In this document: positions 34,908 to 43,227 of the stretch, piece after piece
How positions within the stretch are numbered: the stretch's first letter is position 1
Layout of the letters: each line of letters opens with the position of its first letter
Assembly (NCBI RefSeq): GCF_036199905.1
Contig: NZ_CP108109.1
Span: 7,470,001-7,534,000 of the forward strand
Reading direction: 5' to 3'
DNA length: 64,000 nucleotides
Source: Streptomyces sp. NBC_00223
Lineage (GTDB): Bacteria; Actinomycetota; Actinomycetes; Streptomycetales; Streptomycetaceae
Made by a program: the position numbers and the translations under genes
The notes under the pieces: generated by a model
The model's database searches: none
What the model saw: the letters and a program-made list of their open reading frames with translations, nothing else
Told to the model about the DNA's origin: nothing

Positions 34908-37049
34908 TCATACGACTCCGATGGGCGAAACGTTCAACGACTCCCGCAAGAAATCCAACTGGTGGCGCAGCAGCCCCTCCACCACCACCTCGTCGGTGGG
35001 CGAGTGCGTGACGTTCGACAACGGCAGGACCCGGTGCGGGCGTTGGGCCGCCAGCAGCGCCGCGGACAGCCGCAGGGTGTGCGCGGCCACCACGTTGTCG
35101 TCCGCCAGGCCGTGCACGAGCAGCAGCGGGCGGCGCAGTGCGGCCGCCTCCGTGACGGGCGAACAGCGGTCGTACGCCTCGGGGTTGACGTCCGGGTGCC
35201 CGAGGAAGCGCTCCCGCCAGTGCGTGTCGTACAGCCGCTGGTCGCTCGGCCCCGCGCCGCTGATCGCCGCGTGGAAGACCTCGGGCCGGCGGATCACCGC
35301 CGCCGTCGCCAGCAGGCCGCCGTACGACCAGCCGCGGATGCCGACCCGGCCGAGGTCCAGGTCGGGGCAGTGCGCGGCGGCGGCCCGCAGCGCGGTCACC
35401 TGGTCCTCGATCGGGGCACTGAGCGTGTCGCCGTGCACGGATTTCTCCCACACCGGGCCGCGCCCGGGGGTGCCGCGGCCGTCCGCGATCACCACCGCGA
35501 AGCCCTCCTCGGCGAACCACTGGGCCTCGCTCAGCGGCCAGTTGCCCGCCCGGGTCACCAATTGCATCGCCGGGCCGCCGTAGGGCGCCATCAGCACCGG
35601 CAGTGGTCCGGAGCCGGGCTCGTACCAGGACGGCAGCAGCAGCGCCGTACGGATCTCCAGCGGGCCGGCCCGCATCCAGGTCGGTCGCGCCGGAGCCGGC
35701 TCCTCGGCCAAGCAGGCGACGGTCCGGGTCCGGCCGTCGGTCAACAGCCGGAAGGCCCGGCCGCGTTCGGTGCGCGAGGCGAGCAACAGGGCGCCGCCCG
35801 CGCGCTGTCCGCCGTGCAGCCCGGGGCCCGCGCTGAGCCGTACCGGACCGGACCGCGGATCGTAGGACCACAGGTGTGCCTCGGTCGGCTCGTCGCTCGC
35901 GACGAACAGCACTGACTCGCCGTCCACGGAGACCACTTCGCGGATCTGTAGGCCCTCGGGAGTGACCGCCTCCCCGCCCACGGTCAGCTGCCGGGTGCTC
36001 CCGGCGTCGGCGGTGTGGACGACGGCGCCGGACGCGGTCCTGGCGGGCGTGCCGGGGATCAACTCGACCCACGCGGGGTCGCGTTGCTCGTGCAGCAGCC
36101 GGGTGGCACCGGTGGCCGGGTCGGCGGCCAGTACGCGTACGGTCCGCTGGTCGCGGCTCTGGACACTCAGCAGCGGACCTTGCGCGTCCCAGGCCGCGGT
36201 GGCCAGGTACTCGTACGCCTCGCGGTCCCAACTCACCTCGGTCCGGCGCCCGTCGAGGCCGAGGACGTGCAGCGAGACCTCGGCGTTGGCCGTACCGGCG
36301 GCCGGATAGGGCACCTGGCGCGGCGGCGTCGCCGGGTTCGCGGGATCGCCGATCCACCAGCGCTGGACGGCCGTTGTGTCGGCGCGGGCCACCAGGACGC
36401 GGTCGCCGTCGGGGGACCACCAGTGGCCGCGGTGGCGGTGCATCGACTCGGCGGCCACATGTTCGGCGAGCCCGTACGTCACGTCGTCGCTCTCGGGCGC
36501 GGCCAGCAACAGGTCGGCGCCGCCGTCCAGTTCGACCACCCGCAGGGCGCCCCCGCAGACGTACGCGACCCGGCGGCTCAGTGGGTCGAGCCGCGGGTCG
36601 ACCACCGGGCCCGCGGTGGGCACATGGCGGGCCGTACCGCCGTCCGCGGTGAGCGTCCACAGGGCGCCGTCGAGCGCGAAGACGACCGTACGCACGGCGG
36701 CGTCGGTGGCGTATCCGACGATACCGCGGGTCCGTTCGCGGGCGCGTTCGCGGCGGACCAGCTCTGCCCGCGGCACCTCGCCGGAACCGGCGGCGGGGAG
36801 GGCCGAGGGGTCGACGAGCAGCCGTTCGCCGTCCTCGTCGAGCAGCCACAGGCATCCGGTGCGGTCCTCGGGGCCGAGGGTGCGCAGGAAGAGCACGGTC
36901 CGGCCGTCCGGCGAGAGGGTGAACGCGTGGGGCGCGCCGAGCGAGAAGCGCTGGGTGCGGGCGATTCGGCGGGGGAAGTCCCGGTAGGGGGAGTGGTTCG
37001 AGCGATCAGGGTGTCCAGTGCTGTCGGTGATTGCGGAAGAGGTGTCCAT
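34908..37049 (-). CDS. prolyl oligopeptidase family (S9) serine peptidase
   Basis: A 713-residue cytoplasmic peptidase. Residues about 40-440 form a DPP-IV-type N-terminal beta-propeller, and about 470-713 an alpha/beta hydrolase S9 domain. The catalytic Ser is S575 in G-W-S-Y-G-G; the Asp is in G-L-A-D-D-N and the His in V-T-H-S-P-T-D-E. Cleavage after proline or alanine in short peptides is likely. The ATG at 37049 or an in-frame GTG at 37064 could start it. It is divergent from the HipA-like kinase, with only 32 bp between starts. Confidence 0.9.
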   Translation of the reverse strand: MDTSSAITDSTGHPDRSNHSPYRDFPRRIARTQRFSLGAPHAFTLSPDGRTVLFLRTLGPEDRTGCLWLLDEDGERLLVDPSALPAAGSGEVPRAELVRRERARERTRGIVGYATDAAVRTVVFALDGALWTLTADGGTARHVPTAGPVVDPRLDPLSRRVAYVCGGALRVVELDGGADLLLAAPESDDVTYGLAEHVAAESMHRHRGHWWSPDGDRVLVARADTTAVQRWWIGDPANPATPPRQVPYPAAGTANAEVSLHVLGLDGRRTEVSWDREAYEYLATAAWDAQGPLLSVQSRDQRTVRVLAADPATGATRLLHEQRDPAWVELIPGTPARTASGAVVHTADAGSTRQLTVGGEAVTPEGLQIREVVSVDGESVLFVASDEPTEAHLWSYDPRSGPVRLSAGPGLHGGQRAGGALLLASRTERGRAFRLLTDGRTRTVACLAEEPAPARPTWMRAGPLEIRTALLLPSWYEPGSGPLPVLMAPYGGPAMQLVTRAGNWPLSEAQWFAEEGFAVVIADGRGTPGRGPVWEKSVHGDTLSAPIEDQVTALRAAAAHCPDLDLGRVGIRGWSYGGLLATAAVIRRPEVFHAAISGAGPSDQRLYDTHWRERFLGHPDVNPEAYDRCSPVTEAAALRRPLLLVHGLADDNVVAAHTLRLSAALLAAQRPHRVLPLSNVTHSPTDEVVVEGLLRHQLDFLRESLNVSPIGVV

Positions 37050-37069
37050 ACGGGCAGTCTCCACCGCAC

Positions 37070-37084
37070 TAACCTGGGGGAATG
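37070..37084 (+). promoter_or_regulatory. -10 element for leaderless HipA-like kinase transcript
   Basis: TAACCT (37070-37075) ends 6 nt before the ATG at 37082. The intervening GGGGGA is too close to the ATG to act as a standard ribosome-binding site. Confidence 0.4.
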
Positions 37085-37903
37085 TTGAGAGAAGTGACGG
37101 GCATCCGCTATGTGACGCCGCTGCGTGAAGGCGGCTCGGTGCCCGGAGTGGTCGAGGCCGACGACCTCGGAACCTACGTCGTGAAGTTCACCGGCGCGGC
37201 GCAGGGCCGCAAGGCGCTCATCGCCGAGGTGATCGCCGCGGAACTGGGCAGGCGGCTCGGCCTGCGGGTGCCGGAGCTGGTCCGCTTCGACTTCGACCCG
37301 GTGATCGGCCTCGGCGAACCCGACGAGGAGATCCAGGATCTGCTGAAGGCGAGCGGCGGGCTCAACCTCGGGATGGACTTCCTGCCCGGCGCCCTCGGGT
37401 TCGATCCCCTGGTCTTCACCATGGATTCCGCGGAGGCCAGCCGTATCGTCTGGTTCGACGCGCTCATCGGCAATGTCGACCGATCGTGGCGGAATCCTAA
37501 CATGCTGGTCTGGCACCGGAACGTGTGGCTGATCGACCACGGGGCCGCCCTCATCTGGCACCACAACTGGAAGTCCGCGCAGGCGGCTTCGGCCAAGCCG
37601 TACGACGCCTCCGACCACGCGCTGTCCCGCTTCGGCCCCGAACCGGCCGTCGCCGCAGCCGAGTTGGCACCCAAGATCACCGACGAGCTGCTGACCGAGG
37701 TGACCGCCCTGGTGCCCGACGAATGGCTGGTCGACGAGCCCGGCTTCGCCACGCCCGACGACGTACGCGCCGCGTACCGCGAGCTGTTGGGGGCCCGCGC
37801 GGCCGATGTGCACGAGCGGATCAGGAGCGCACCCGGGCAGCGGGAGAAACAGCCGCCGCCCGAGTGGCTGCGCCCGTGGGTCGAAGGGAAGAACGCCAAG
37901 TGA
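37082..37903 (+). CDS. HipA family kinase-like protein
   Basis: A 273-residue protein of the HipA-like kinase group. Kinase landmarks include V-V-K-F-T (nucleotide-binding Lys), the helix A-L-I-A-E-V-I-A-A-E-L-G-R-R-L-G-L, the catalytic loop G-N-V-D-R-S-W-R-N-P-N-M and the metal-binding I-D-H-G. It lacks the N-terminal subdomain of classical HipA toxins (about 440 residues). The downstream DUF3037 gene overlaps its stop by four bases, so the two are translationally coupled. The pair is conserved in many Actinobacteria, but neither targets nor toxicity are known. Confidence 0.85.
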   Translation: MLREVTGIRYVTPLREGGSVPGVVEADDLGTYVVKFTGAAQGRKALIAEVIAAELGRRLGLRVPELVRFDFDPVIGLGEPDEEIQDLLKASGGLNLGMDFLPGALGFDPLVFTMDSAEASRIVWFDALIGNVDRSWRNPNMLVWHRNVWLIDHGAALIWHHNWKSAQAASAKPYDASDHALSRFGPEPAVAAAELAPKITDELLTEVTALVPDEWLVDEPGFATPDDVRAAYRELLGARAADVHERIRSAPGQREKQPPPEWLRPWVEGKNAK

Positions 37904-38283
37904 GCGGCCGGGACGTCTTCGAGTACGCGCTCGTGCGTGTGGTGCCGCGGATCGAGCGCGGCGAGCTGATCAACGCGGGGGTGCTGCTGTACTGCCGGGC
38001 GCAGGGATTCGTCGGCGCCCGCGTGCACCTGGACGAGGCACGGCTGCGCTGCCTCGACCCGGCGGCCGACGTGGACGGCGTACGGGCGGCGCTGCGCGGC
38101 TACCAGGGCGTCTGCGAGGGCGGCGAGCGGGCCGGGCAGGCGGCGGGGGACGACCCCGGACGGCGTTTCCGCTGGCTCACCGCGCCGCGCAGCACCATCG
38201 TGCAGCCCGGGCCGATCCACACCGGGCTCACGGACGACGCCGCCAAGGAGGCCGACAGGCTGCTGGAGTTGCTGGTGCGGTGA
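37900..38283 (+). CDS. DUF3037 family protein
   Basis: A 127-residue protein of unknown function, starting at a GTG in the GTGA overlap with the kinase gene. The family segments are F-E-Y-A-L-V-R-V-V-P-R-I-E-R-G-E and N-A-G-V-L-L-Y-C. It has no helix-turn-helix and so does not look like HipB. DUF3037 genes regularly pair with a HipA-like kinase, which suggests that they form a complex or that one is the other's substrate or regulator. Confidence 0.85.
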   Translation: MSGRDVFEYALVRVVPRIERGELINAGVLLYCRAQGFVGARVHLDEARLRCLDPAADVDGVRAALRGYQGVCEGGERAGQAAGDDPGRRFRWLTAPRSTIVQPGPIHTGLTDDAAKEADRLLELLVR

Positions 38284-38399
38284 GGGGCCGGTCGATCGGC
38301 CGGCGCACGGTGCAAGGTCATGGTGCACGGCGCACGGTGCCACGGGTGTTGATCGCCGGCCGGCCGCCCGTGCACTGAACCACATCGTCCGTGGCGGCG

Positions 38400-38428
38400 T
38401 TGACACTGGGTCACGGCCCTCCTACGGT
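38400..38428 (+). promoter_or_regulatory. vegetative promoter of the fabG-SDR genes
   Basis: TTGACA (38400-38405, perfect -35) and TACGGT (38423-38428) are 17 nt apart. Transcription should begin near 38435. Confidence 0.75.
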
Positions 38429-38445
38429 TTCGGCTACGGGACCTA

Positions 38446-38460
38446 CTAAGCGGTCGCTCA
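38446..38460. promoter_or_regulatory. TetR-type operator candidate
   Basis: CTAAGCGGTCGCTCA contains the near-palindrome AAGCG-GT-CGCTC, resembling operators of TetR regulators that control acyl-CoA and fatty-acid genes in Actinobacteria. It lies just after the predicted start site of the fabG transcript. The cognate regulator is not in the window. Confidence 0.45.
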
Positions 38461-38510
38461 TGCGCGGGGACGTGTGGGGGCGGCCGCCACACCGGGCTGA
38501 GGAGACACAG

Positions 38511-39272
38511 ATGTCCACCACCGAGCAGCGCGTCGCGATCGTGACCGGCGCCGCCCGCGGGATCGGCGCCGCCACCGCGGTGCGGCTGGCTGCCGAGGGC
38601 CGCGCCGTGGCCGTGATCGACCTCGACGAGGCCGCCTGCGAGGGCACCGTCAAGGCGATCACCTCGGCCGGCGGCCGGGCCGTCGCGATCGGCGCCGACG
38701 TGTCCGACGAGGACCGGGTCGAGGCGGCCGTCGCCAGGGTCGTCCAGGAACTCGGCGCGCCCACCGTCCTGGTGAACAACGCCGGCGTCCTGCGCGACAA
38801 CCTGCTCTTCAAGATGACCGCCTCCGACTGGGACACGGTGATCGGCGTCCATCTGCGCGGCGCCTTCCTGATGACCCGCGCGGTCCAGAAGCACATGGTG
38901 GACGCCGCCTTCGGCCGGGTCGTCAACCTCTCCTCGTCCTCCGCGCTCGGCAACCGCGGCCAGGTCAACTACTCGGCCGCCAAGGCGGGAATCCAGGGCT
39001 TCACCAAGACCCTCGCCATCGAACTCGGCAAGTTCGGCATCACCGCCAACGCCGTCGCTCCCGGCTTCATCGCCACCGACATGACCGCCGCCACCGCCGC
39101 CCGCGTCGGCATGGACTTCGACGAGTTCCAGGCGGCCGCCGCCACCCAGATCCCCGTCCAGCGCGTCGGCCGGCCCGACGACGTCGCCAACGCCATCGCC
39201 TTCTTCACCGGCGAAGCGGCCGGCTTCGTCTCCGGCCAGGTCCTGTACGTGGCCGGCGGCCCCCTCGACTGA
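38511..39272 (+). CDS. 3-oxoacyl-ACP reductase-type SDR (FabG-like)
   Basis: A 253-residue short-chain dehydrogenase. The NAD(P) loop is T-G-A-A-R-G-I-G, the N-N-A-G motif follows, and the catalytic S-x13-Y-x3-K is S-S-S-S-A-L-G ... Y-S-A-A-K. A P-G-F-I-A-T-D-M segment is typical of FabG. It probably reduces a 3-oxoacyl thioester. GAGGAG lies 8-13 nt before the ATG. A strong promoter with a TetR-like operator suggests induction by an acyl compound. A second SDR follows after 20 nt. Confidence 0.9.
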   Translation: MSTTEQRVAIVTGAARGIGAATAVRLAAEGRAVAVIDLDEAACEGTVKAITSAGGRAVAIGADVSDEDRVEAAVARVVQELGAPTVLVNNAGVLRDNLLFKMTASDWDTVIGVHLRGAFLMTRAVQKHMVDAAFGRVVNLSSSSALGNRGQVNYSAAKAGIQGFTKTLAIELGKFGITANAVAPGFIATDMTAATAARVGMDFDEFQAAAATQIPVQRVGRPDDVANAIAFFTGEAAGFVSGQVLYVAGGPLD

Positions 39273-39292
39273 CCGGCCGGAGGCCCCTTCCC

Positions 39293-40060
39293 ATGACAGA
39301 CCAGAACCCCCGCCCCGACAGCGGCCGCGCCGCCATAGTGACCGGCGCCAGCCGCGGCATCGGATACGGCATCGCCGAGGCGCTCGTCGCCCGCGGCGAC
39401 CGTGTGTGCATCACCGGACGTGACGAGGACGCGCTCAAGGAGGCCGTCGAACGGCTCGGCGCCGACCGGGCGATCGGCGTGGCGGGCAAGGCCCACGACG
39501 AGGCGCACCAGGCCGTCGCCGTCGAACGCACCATGGAGGCGTTCGGCCGCGTCGACTACCTCGCCAACAACGCGGGCACCAACCCCGTCTACGGCCTGCT
39601 CGCCGACCTCGACCTCGCGGTCGCCCGCAAGGTCTACGAGACCAACGTCCTGTCCGCGCTCGGCTTCGCCCAGCAGACCTGGAAGGCGTGGCAGAAGGAG
39701 CACGGCGGCGCGATCCTCAACATCGCCTCCGTCGCGGGCCTGGCACCCTCGCCCTTCATCGCCGCCTACGGCATGAGCAAGGCCGCCCTGGTCAACCTCA
39801 CCGTGCAGCTCGCCGCGGAGATGGCACCCGGGGTACGGGTCAACTCGATCGCCCCGGCGGTGGTGAAGACCAGGTTCGCCGCCGCGCTGTACGAAGGGCG
39901 CGAGGAGGAGGCCGCGGCGGCCTACCCGCTCAAGCGGCTCGGCGTGCCCGAGGACATCGGCGGGGCCGCGGCCTTCCTGCTGTCCGACCAGGCCGGCTGG
40001 ATCACCGGGCAGAACCTGGTCATCGACGGCGGGCTCTTCCTGGGCGCGGGCGGCGCCTGA
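39293..40060 (+). CDS. SDR family oxidoreductase
   Basis: A 255-residue short-chain dehydrogenase with T-G-A-S-R-G-I-G-Y-G-I, N-N-A-G-T-N-P, the catalytic Ser in N-I-A-S-V-A-G and Y-G-M-S-K, and a C-terminal G-Q-N-L-V-I-D-G-G. It is in the same direction as the FabG-like gene, 20 nt downstream, and presumably acts with it on a related carbonyl substrate. The specific substrate is not evident. Confidence 0.9.
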   Translation: MTDQNPRPDSGRAAIVTGASRGIGYGIAEALVARGDRVCITGRDEDALKEAVERLGADRAIGVAGKAHDEAHQAVAVERTMEAFGRVDYLANNAGTNPVYGLLADLDLAVARKVYETNVLSALGFAQQTWKAWQKEHGGAILNIASVAGLAPSPFIAAYGMSKAALVNLTVQLAAEMAPGVRVNSIAPAVVKTRFAAALYEGREEEAAAAYPLKRLGVPEDIGGAAAFLLSDQAGWITGQNLVIDGGLFLGAGGA

Positions 40061-40176
40061 GGGCCCGCCGGGCGATTACGGCCGCGGTCCTCGGCGGCGC
40101 TTGCCCTCGTCCGTACTCCGACGTGCACAGTCCTCGCGTGGCGGCCCGCACCGGCCCGCCGCGCGAGGACTTCCAC

Positions 40177-41169
40177 ATGACGGAGAACCCACCCATGCGC
40201 TACCGCACGCTCGCCGCCGGCACGCCCGGCGGCGGAATCGAGGTCAGCACCCTGTGCCTCGGCATCCTGCCCTTCGGCACCCTCGTCGACGAGGACACGT
40301 CCTTCGCGATCCTCGACCGGTTCGCGGAGGCCGGCGGTACGTTCGTCGACACCGCAGACAACTACTCGGTCTGGGCCCCCGGCGGCACCGGCGACGAGAG
40401 CGAACTGCTGCTCGGCCGCTGGCTGCGCGCCCGCGGCGCCCGGGACCGTACCGTCGTCGCCACCAAGGTGGGCGCCCGGCCGCCGGCCGGGAGCACCGCG
40501 GTGTGGCCCGACGCCTACGAGGGGCTGGCCGCGAAGACCATCCGGGCCGGTATCGAGGGCAGCCTTCGCCGCCTGGGCACCGACCGTGTCGACCTGTACT
40601 ACGCCCACATCGAGGACCGCGACGTGCCGATGGCCGAGACCGTCGAGGCGTTCGCCGAGGTGGTACGCGGCGGCGCCGCGCGGCTGCTCGGCGCCAGCAA
40701 CCACGCGGCCTGGTCGGTCGCCGCCGCCCGCCAGTACGCGGCCGACCGGGCCCTGCCCGGCTACACCTGCGTCGAGCAGCGCCACACCTATCTGTGGCCG
40801 GCGCCCGGCGGCGAGTGGGGCGCCCGCGACTACGCCCACGCCGACCTGCTGGACCTGGTGGCCGCGCACGACGACATGACGCTCATGGCGTACGGCCCGC
40901 TCGTCCACGGCGCCTACACCCGCGCCGACAAGCCGCTGCCCGCGCCCTACGACCACCCGGCGTCGCACCGGCGGCTCGCGGTCCTGCGCGAGGTCGCCGC
41001 CGAGGCGGGGGCGACACCCCATCAGGTCGTCCTGGCCTGGCAGATGGGCGGGACACCGTCGGTCGTCCCGGTGGTCGGAGTGAGCAGTGTCGCGCAGCTC
41101 GACGAGGTGCTGGGCGCGGTCGCCCTGGACCTCGACCCCGAGCTGAGGGCCAGGCTGGACGCCGCGTGA
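40177..41169 (+). CDS. aldo/keto reductase
   Basis: A 330-residue (beta/alpha)8 barrel NADPH oxidoreductase. It has the AKR catalytic Asp/Tyr in D-T-A-D-N-Y, the Lys in V-A-T-K-V-G, and the R-L-G-T-D-R-V-D-L-Y-Y-A-H motif with the catalytic His. It reduces a carbonyl group, with unknown substrate. GAGGA precedes the ATG at 40177; an in-frame ATG at 40195 also has GGAG upstream. It follows the SDR genes by 116 bp. Confidence 0.88.
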   Translation: MTENPPMRYRTLAAGTPGGGIEVSTLCLGILPFGTLVDEDTSFAILDRFAEAGGTFVDTADNYSVWAPGGTGDESELLLGRWLRARGARDRTVVATKVGARPPAGSTAVWPDAYEGLAAKTIRAGIEGSLRRLGTDRVDLYYAHIEDRDVPMAETVEAFAEVVRGGAARLLGASNHAAWSVAAARQYAADRALPGYTCVEQRHTYLWPAPGGEWGARDYAHADLLDLVAAHDDMTLMAYGPLVHGAYTRADKPLPAPYDHPASHRRLAVLREVAAEAGATPHQVVLAWQMGGTPSVVPVVGVSSVAQLDEVLGAVALDLDPELRARLDAA

Positions 41170-41287
41170 GGGGCGTTGTCAGTGGCGCACGGTACGTTCT
41201 GACGCAGTAACTGATCGCGGTGTCCGACCGCACGGGACGACCGTGCGGACGGCCGCGTCATGGATCGCAACACCGGAGGTTCCCGTC

Positions 41288-41977
41288 ATGCCCAGCATGC
41301 TGCCCGACTCCTGGGAGACCGCGCTCGGCGAGGAGTTGGACAAGCCCTACTTCCAGCAGCTCACCGACTTCGTGGCGGCCGAGCGGCGCGAGCACCGCGT
41401 CTTCCCGCCGCAGGACCAGGTGTTCGCCGCGCTGGAGGCCACCCCGTTCGACCGGGTGAAGGTGCTGGTCCTGGGCCAGGACCCGTACCACGGTGAGGGC
41501 CAGGGGCACGGGCTGTGCTTCTCGGTGCGGCCGGGGGTCAGGACGCCGCCCTCGCTGCGGAACATCTTCAAGGAACTCAAGGACGAGTTCGGCTACCCGG
41601 TGCCGGACAACGGCTATCTGATGCCCTGGGCCGAGCAGGGCGTGCTGCTGCTCAACGCGGTGCTCACCGTCCGCGAGGGCGAGGCCAACTCGCACAAGGG
41701 CAAGGGCTGGGAGAAGTTCACCGACGCCGTCATCCGCGCGGTGTCCGGGCGGTCCGACCCGGCGGTCTTCGTGCTGTGGGGCAATTACGCCAAGAAGAAG
41801 CTGCCGCTGATCGACACCGAGCGGCACGCCGTCATCCAGGGCGCGCACCCGTCCCCGCTGTCGGCCAAGCTCTTCCTCGGCAGCCGGCCCTTCGGGCAGA
41901 TCGACGACGCCGTGAAGGCGCAGGGCCACGACCCGATCGACTGGCGCATCCCGGATCTGGAGGCGCGGGCCAGCTAG
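41288..41977 (+). CDS. ung: uracil-DNA glycosylase, family 1
   Basis: A 229-residue DNA repair enzyme that removes uracil from DNA. The catalytic water-activating loop is G-Q-D-P-Y-H-G-E-G-Q, and the C-terminal loop is H-P-S-P-L-S. Full length for the family. GGAGG lies 6-10 nt before the ATG at 41288. A TPR-like gene follows after 32 nt. Confidence 0.97.
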   Translation: MPSMLPDSWETALGEELDKPYFQQLTDFVAAERREHRVFPPQDQVFAALEATPFDRVKVLVLGQDPYHGEGQGHGLCFSVRPGVRTPPSLRNIFKELKDEFGYPVPDNGYLMPWAEQGVLLLNAVLTVREGEANSHKGKGWEKFTDAVIRAVSGRSDPAVFVLWGNYAKKKLPLIDTERHAVIQGAHPSPLSAKLFLGSRPFGQIDDAVKAQGHDPIDWRIPDLEARAS

Positions 41978-42009
41978 CGTCTTCGCCAGGACGAGGCGAG
42001 GAGGCGCCG

Positions 42010-42495
42010 GTGGACGAAGTGGAAGAACCGGACTCGGTGGGCGACGATCCGATGATGACCCGGATCGGGCAGATCCTGATGCTGCTGCACGGCGGTGACC
42101 GGGAAGAGGCCAGAGACCGCTTCGCCGCGCTGTGGGCGGAGATCGGCGAGCAGGGCGAGCCGCTGCACCGCTGCACACTGGCGCACTACATGGCCGACAC
42201 CCAGGACGACCCCGAGGACGAACTGGTCTGGGACCTGCGGGCGTTGCGCGCCGCCGATCTGCTCACCGGGCAGGGGTCCGGGCCGGCCGGGCAGGTACGC
42301 GGCTTCTACCCCTCGCTGCACCTCAACCTCGCGGCGACGTACACCAAGGTGGGGGAGTCCGGGCTGGCCCGCAACCACCTCGCGCTGGCCCGCGAGGCGT
42401 CAGGGGCGCTGGGGGACGACGCCTACGGGGACGGGGTGCGGGCCGCGATCGGGCGGATGGAGCTGCGGCTGACGGGGTCGGAGCAGTTGCCCTAG
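42010..42495 (+). CDS. tetratricopeptide-like helical protein
   Basis: A 161-residue, almost entirely helical acidic protein. Segments such as A-L-W-A-E-I-G-E-Q-G-E-P-L-H-R-C-T-L-A-H-Y and S-L-H-L-N-L-A-A-T-Y-T-K-V-G-E-S-G-L-A have the spacing of TPR units. Homologues occur beside ung in other streptomycetes, but no function is known. AGGAGG lies 6 nt before the GTG. It ends convergent to the small lipoprotein gene. Confidence 0.8.
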   Translation: MDEVEEPDSVGDDPMMTRIGQILMLLHGGDREEARDRFAALWAEIGEQGEPLHRCTLAHYMADTQDDPEDELVWDLRALRAADLLTGQGSGPAGQVRGFYPSLHLNLAATYTKVGESGLARNHLALAREASGALGDDAYGDGVRAAIGRMELRLTGSEQLP

Positions 42496-42592
42496 CGGTC
42501 CGGCGGCGGGGCCGGCTCGGGGCGGGGGTGCGTGGGCACGAGGCGGGCGGGCGCGGGCGGTGGCCGGGGGTGCTGCCCGCGCCCGCCGGGTG

Positions 42593-43018
42593 TCACCTGC
42601 CGTAGGCCCCCCGGCAGATACGGGAGGCCGGGCTGCCCGACGGCCAGCCGCCGTACCTCTCGCCGAGGGTGCAGATGCCCGGGCCGCCGGGTAGCGCCAC
42701 CGTCGGGGCGTGCGCCTTGCGGGGCCGCTGCTCGGGCCGGGCCGGACGGGCGGGGCGCCGACCGGGTACGGCGGGCGTCGCCCGGTGCGGGGGAGCGGCG
42801 GACGGGGACGGGCCCGCGACCGGGTCGGGGCGTACGGTCGCCAGCACCTCGTGGTCGGGCGGCGGGGTCACCGTGAGCGCGTCGGGCACGTCGGTGCCCT
42901 GCTTCCAGGGGGCTGAGGTCCGCGCGGCGGGAGCGGGGGCCGGGGAGGGGGAGACGGTGGTGCATCCGGCGGCGGCGCAGGCCGTCACGAGGATCACCAC
43001 AGCGGAGATACGGCGCAC
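42593..43018 (-). CDS. putative lipoprotein with C-terminal Cys motif
   Basis: A 141-residue exported protein. The N-terminus V-R-R-I-S-A-V-V-I-L-V-T-A-C-A-A-A-G-C contains two possible lipobox cysteines. A long Pro/Ala/Arg-rich, extended linker follows. The last ~27 residues (I-C-T-L-G-E-R-Y-G-G-W ... I-C-R-G-A-Y) form a small conserved module with two Cys, found in streptomycete secreted proteins of unknown role. The GTG at 43018 is the only start giving a sound signal peptide; no ribosome-binding site is seen. Confidence 0.72.
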   Translation of the reverse strand: MRRISAVVILVTACAAAGCTTVSPSPAPAPAARTSAPWKQGTDVPDALTVTPPPDHEVLATVRPDPVAGPSPSAAPPHRATPAVPGRRPARPARPEQRPRKAHAPTVALPGGPGICTLGERYGGWPSGSPASRICRGAYGR

Positions 43019-43227
43019 TTCGGTAACTGTGCCGTAAACCCGTTCAGTGGGGTATTCCCCGGGCGGGTGAACGTTCGGCCCCGTCCGTTCGCTCCTCACC
43101 CCTACGAGTGAGGTCCGGCCCGTCGGGGGCCGTCCGGGACCGTCCACCGGAGGCCGGTCGCAGGCCCGTATGCTGCGGGGACACCGCAAAAAACACCCCG
43201 CCGGCGGCGGGAACGACAGGAGTACGC

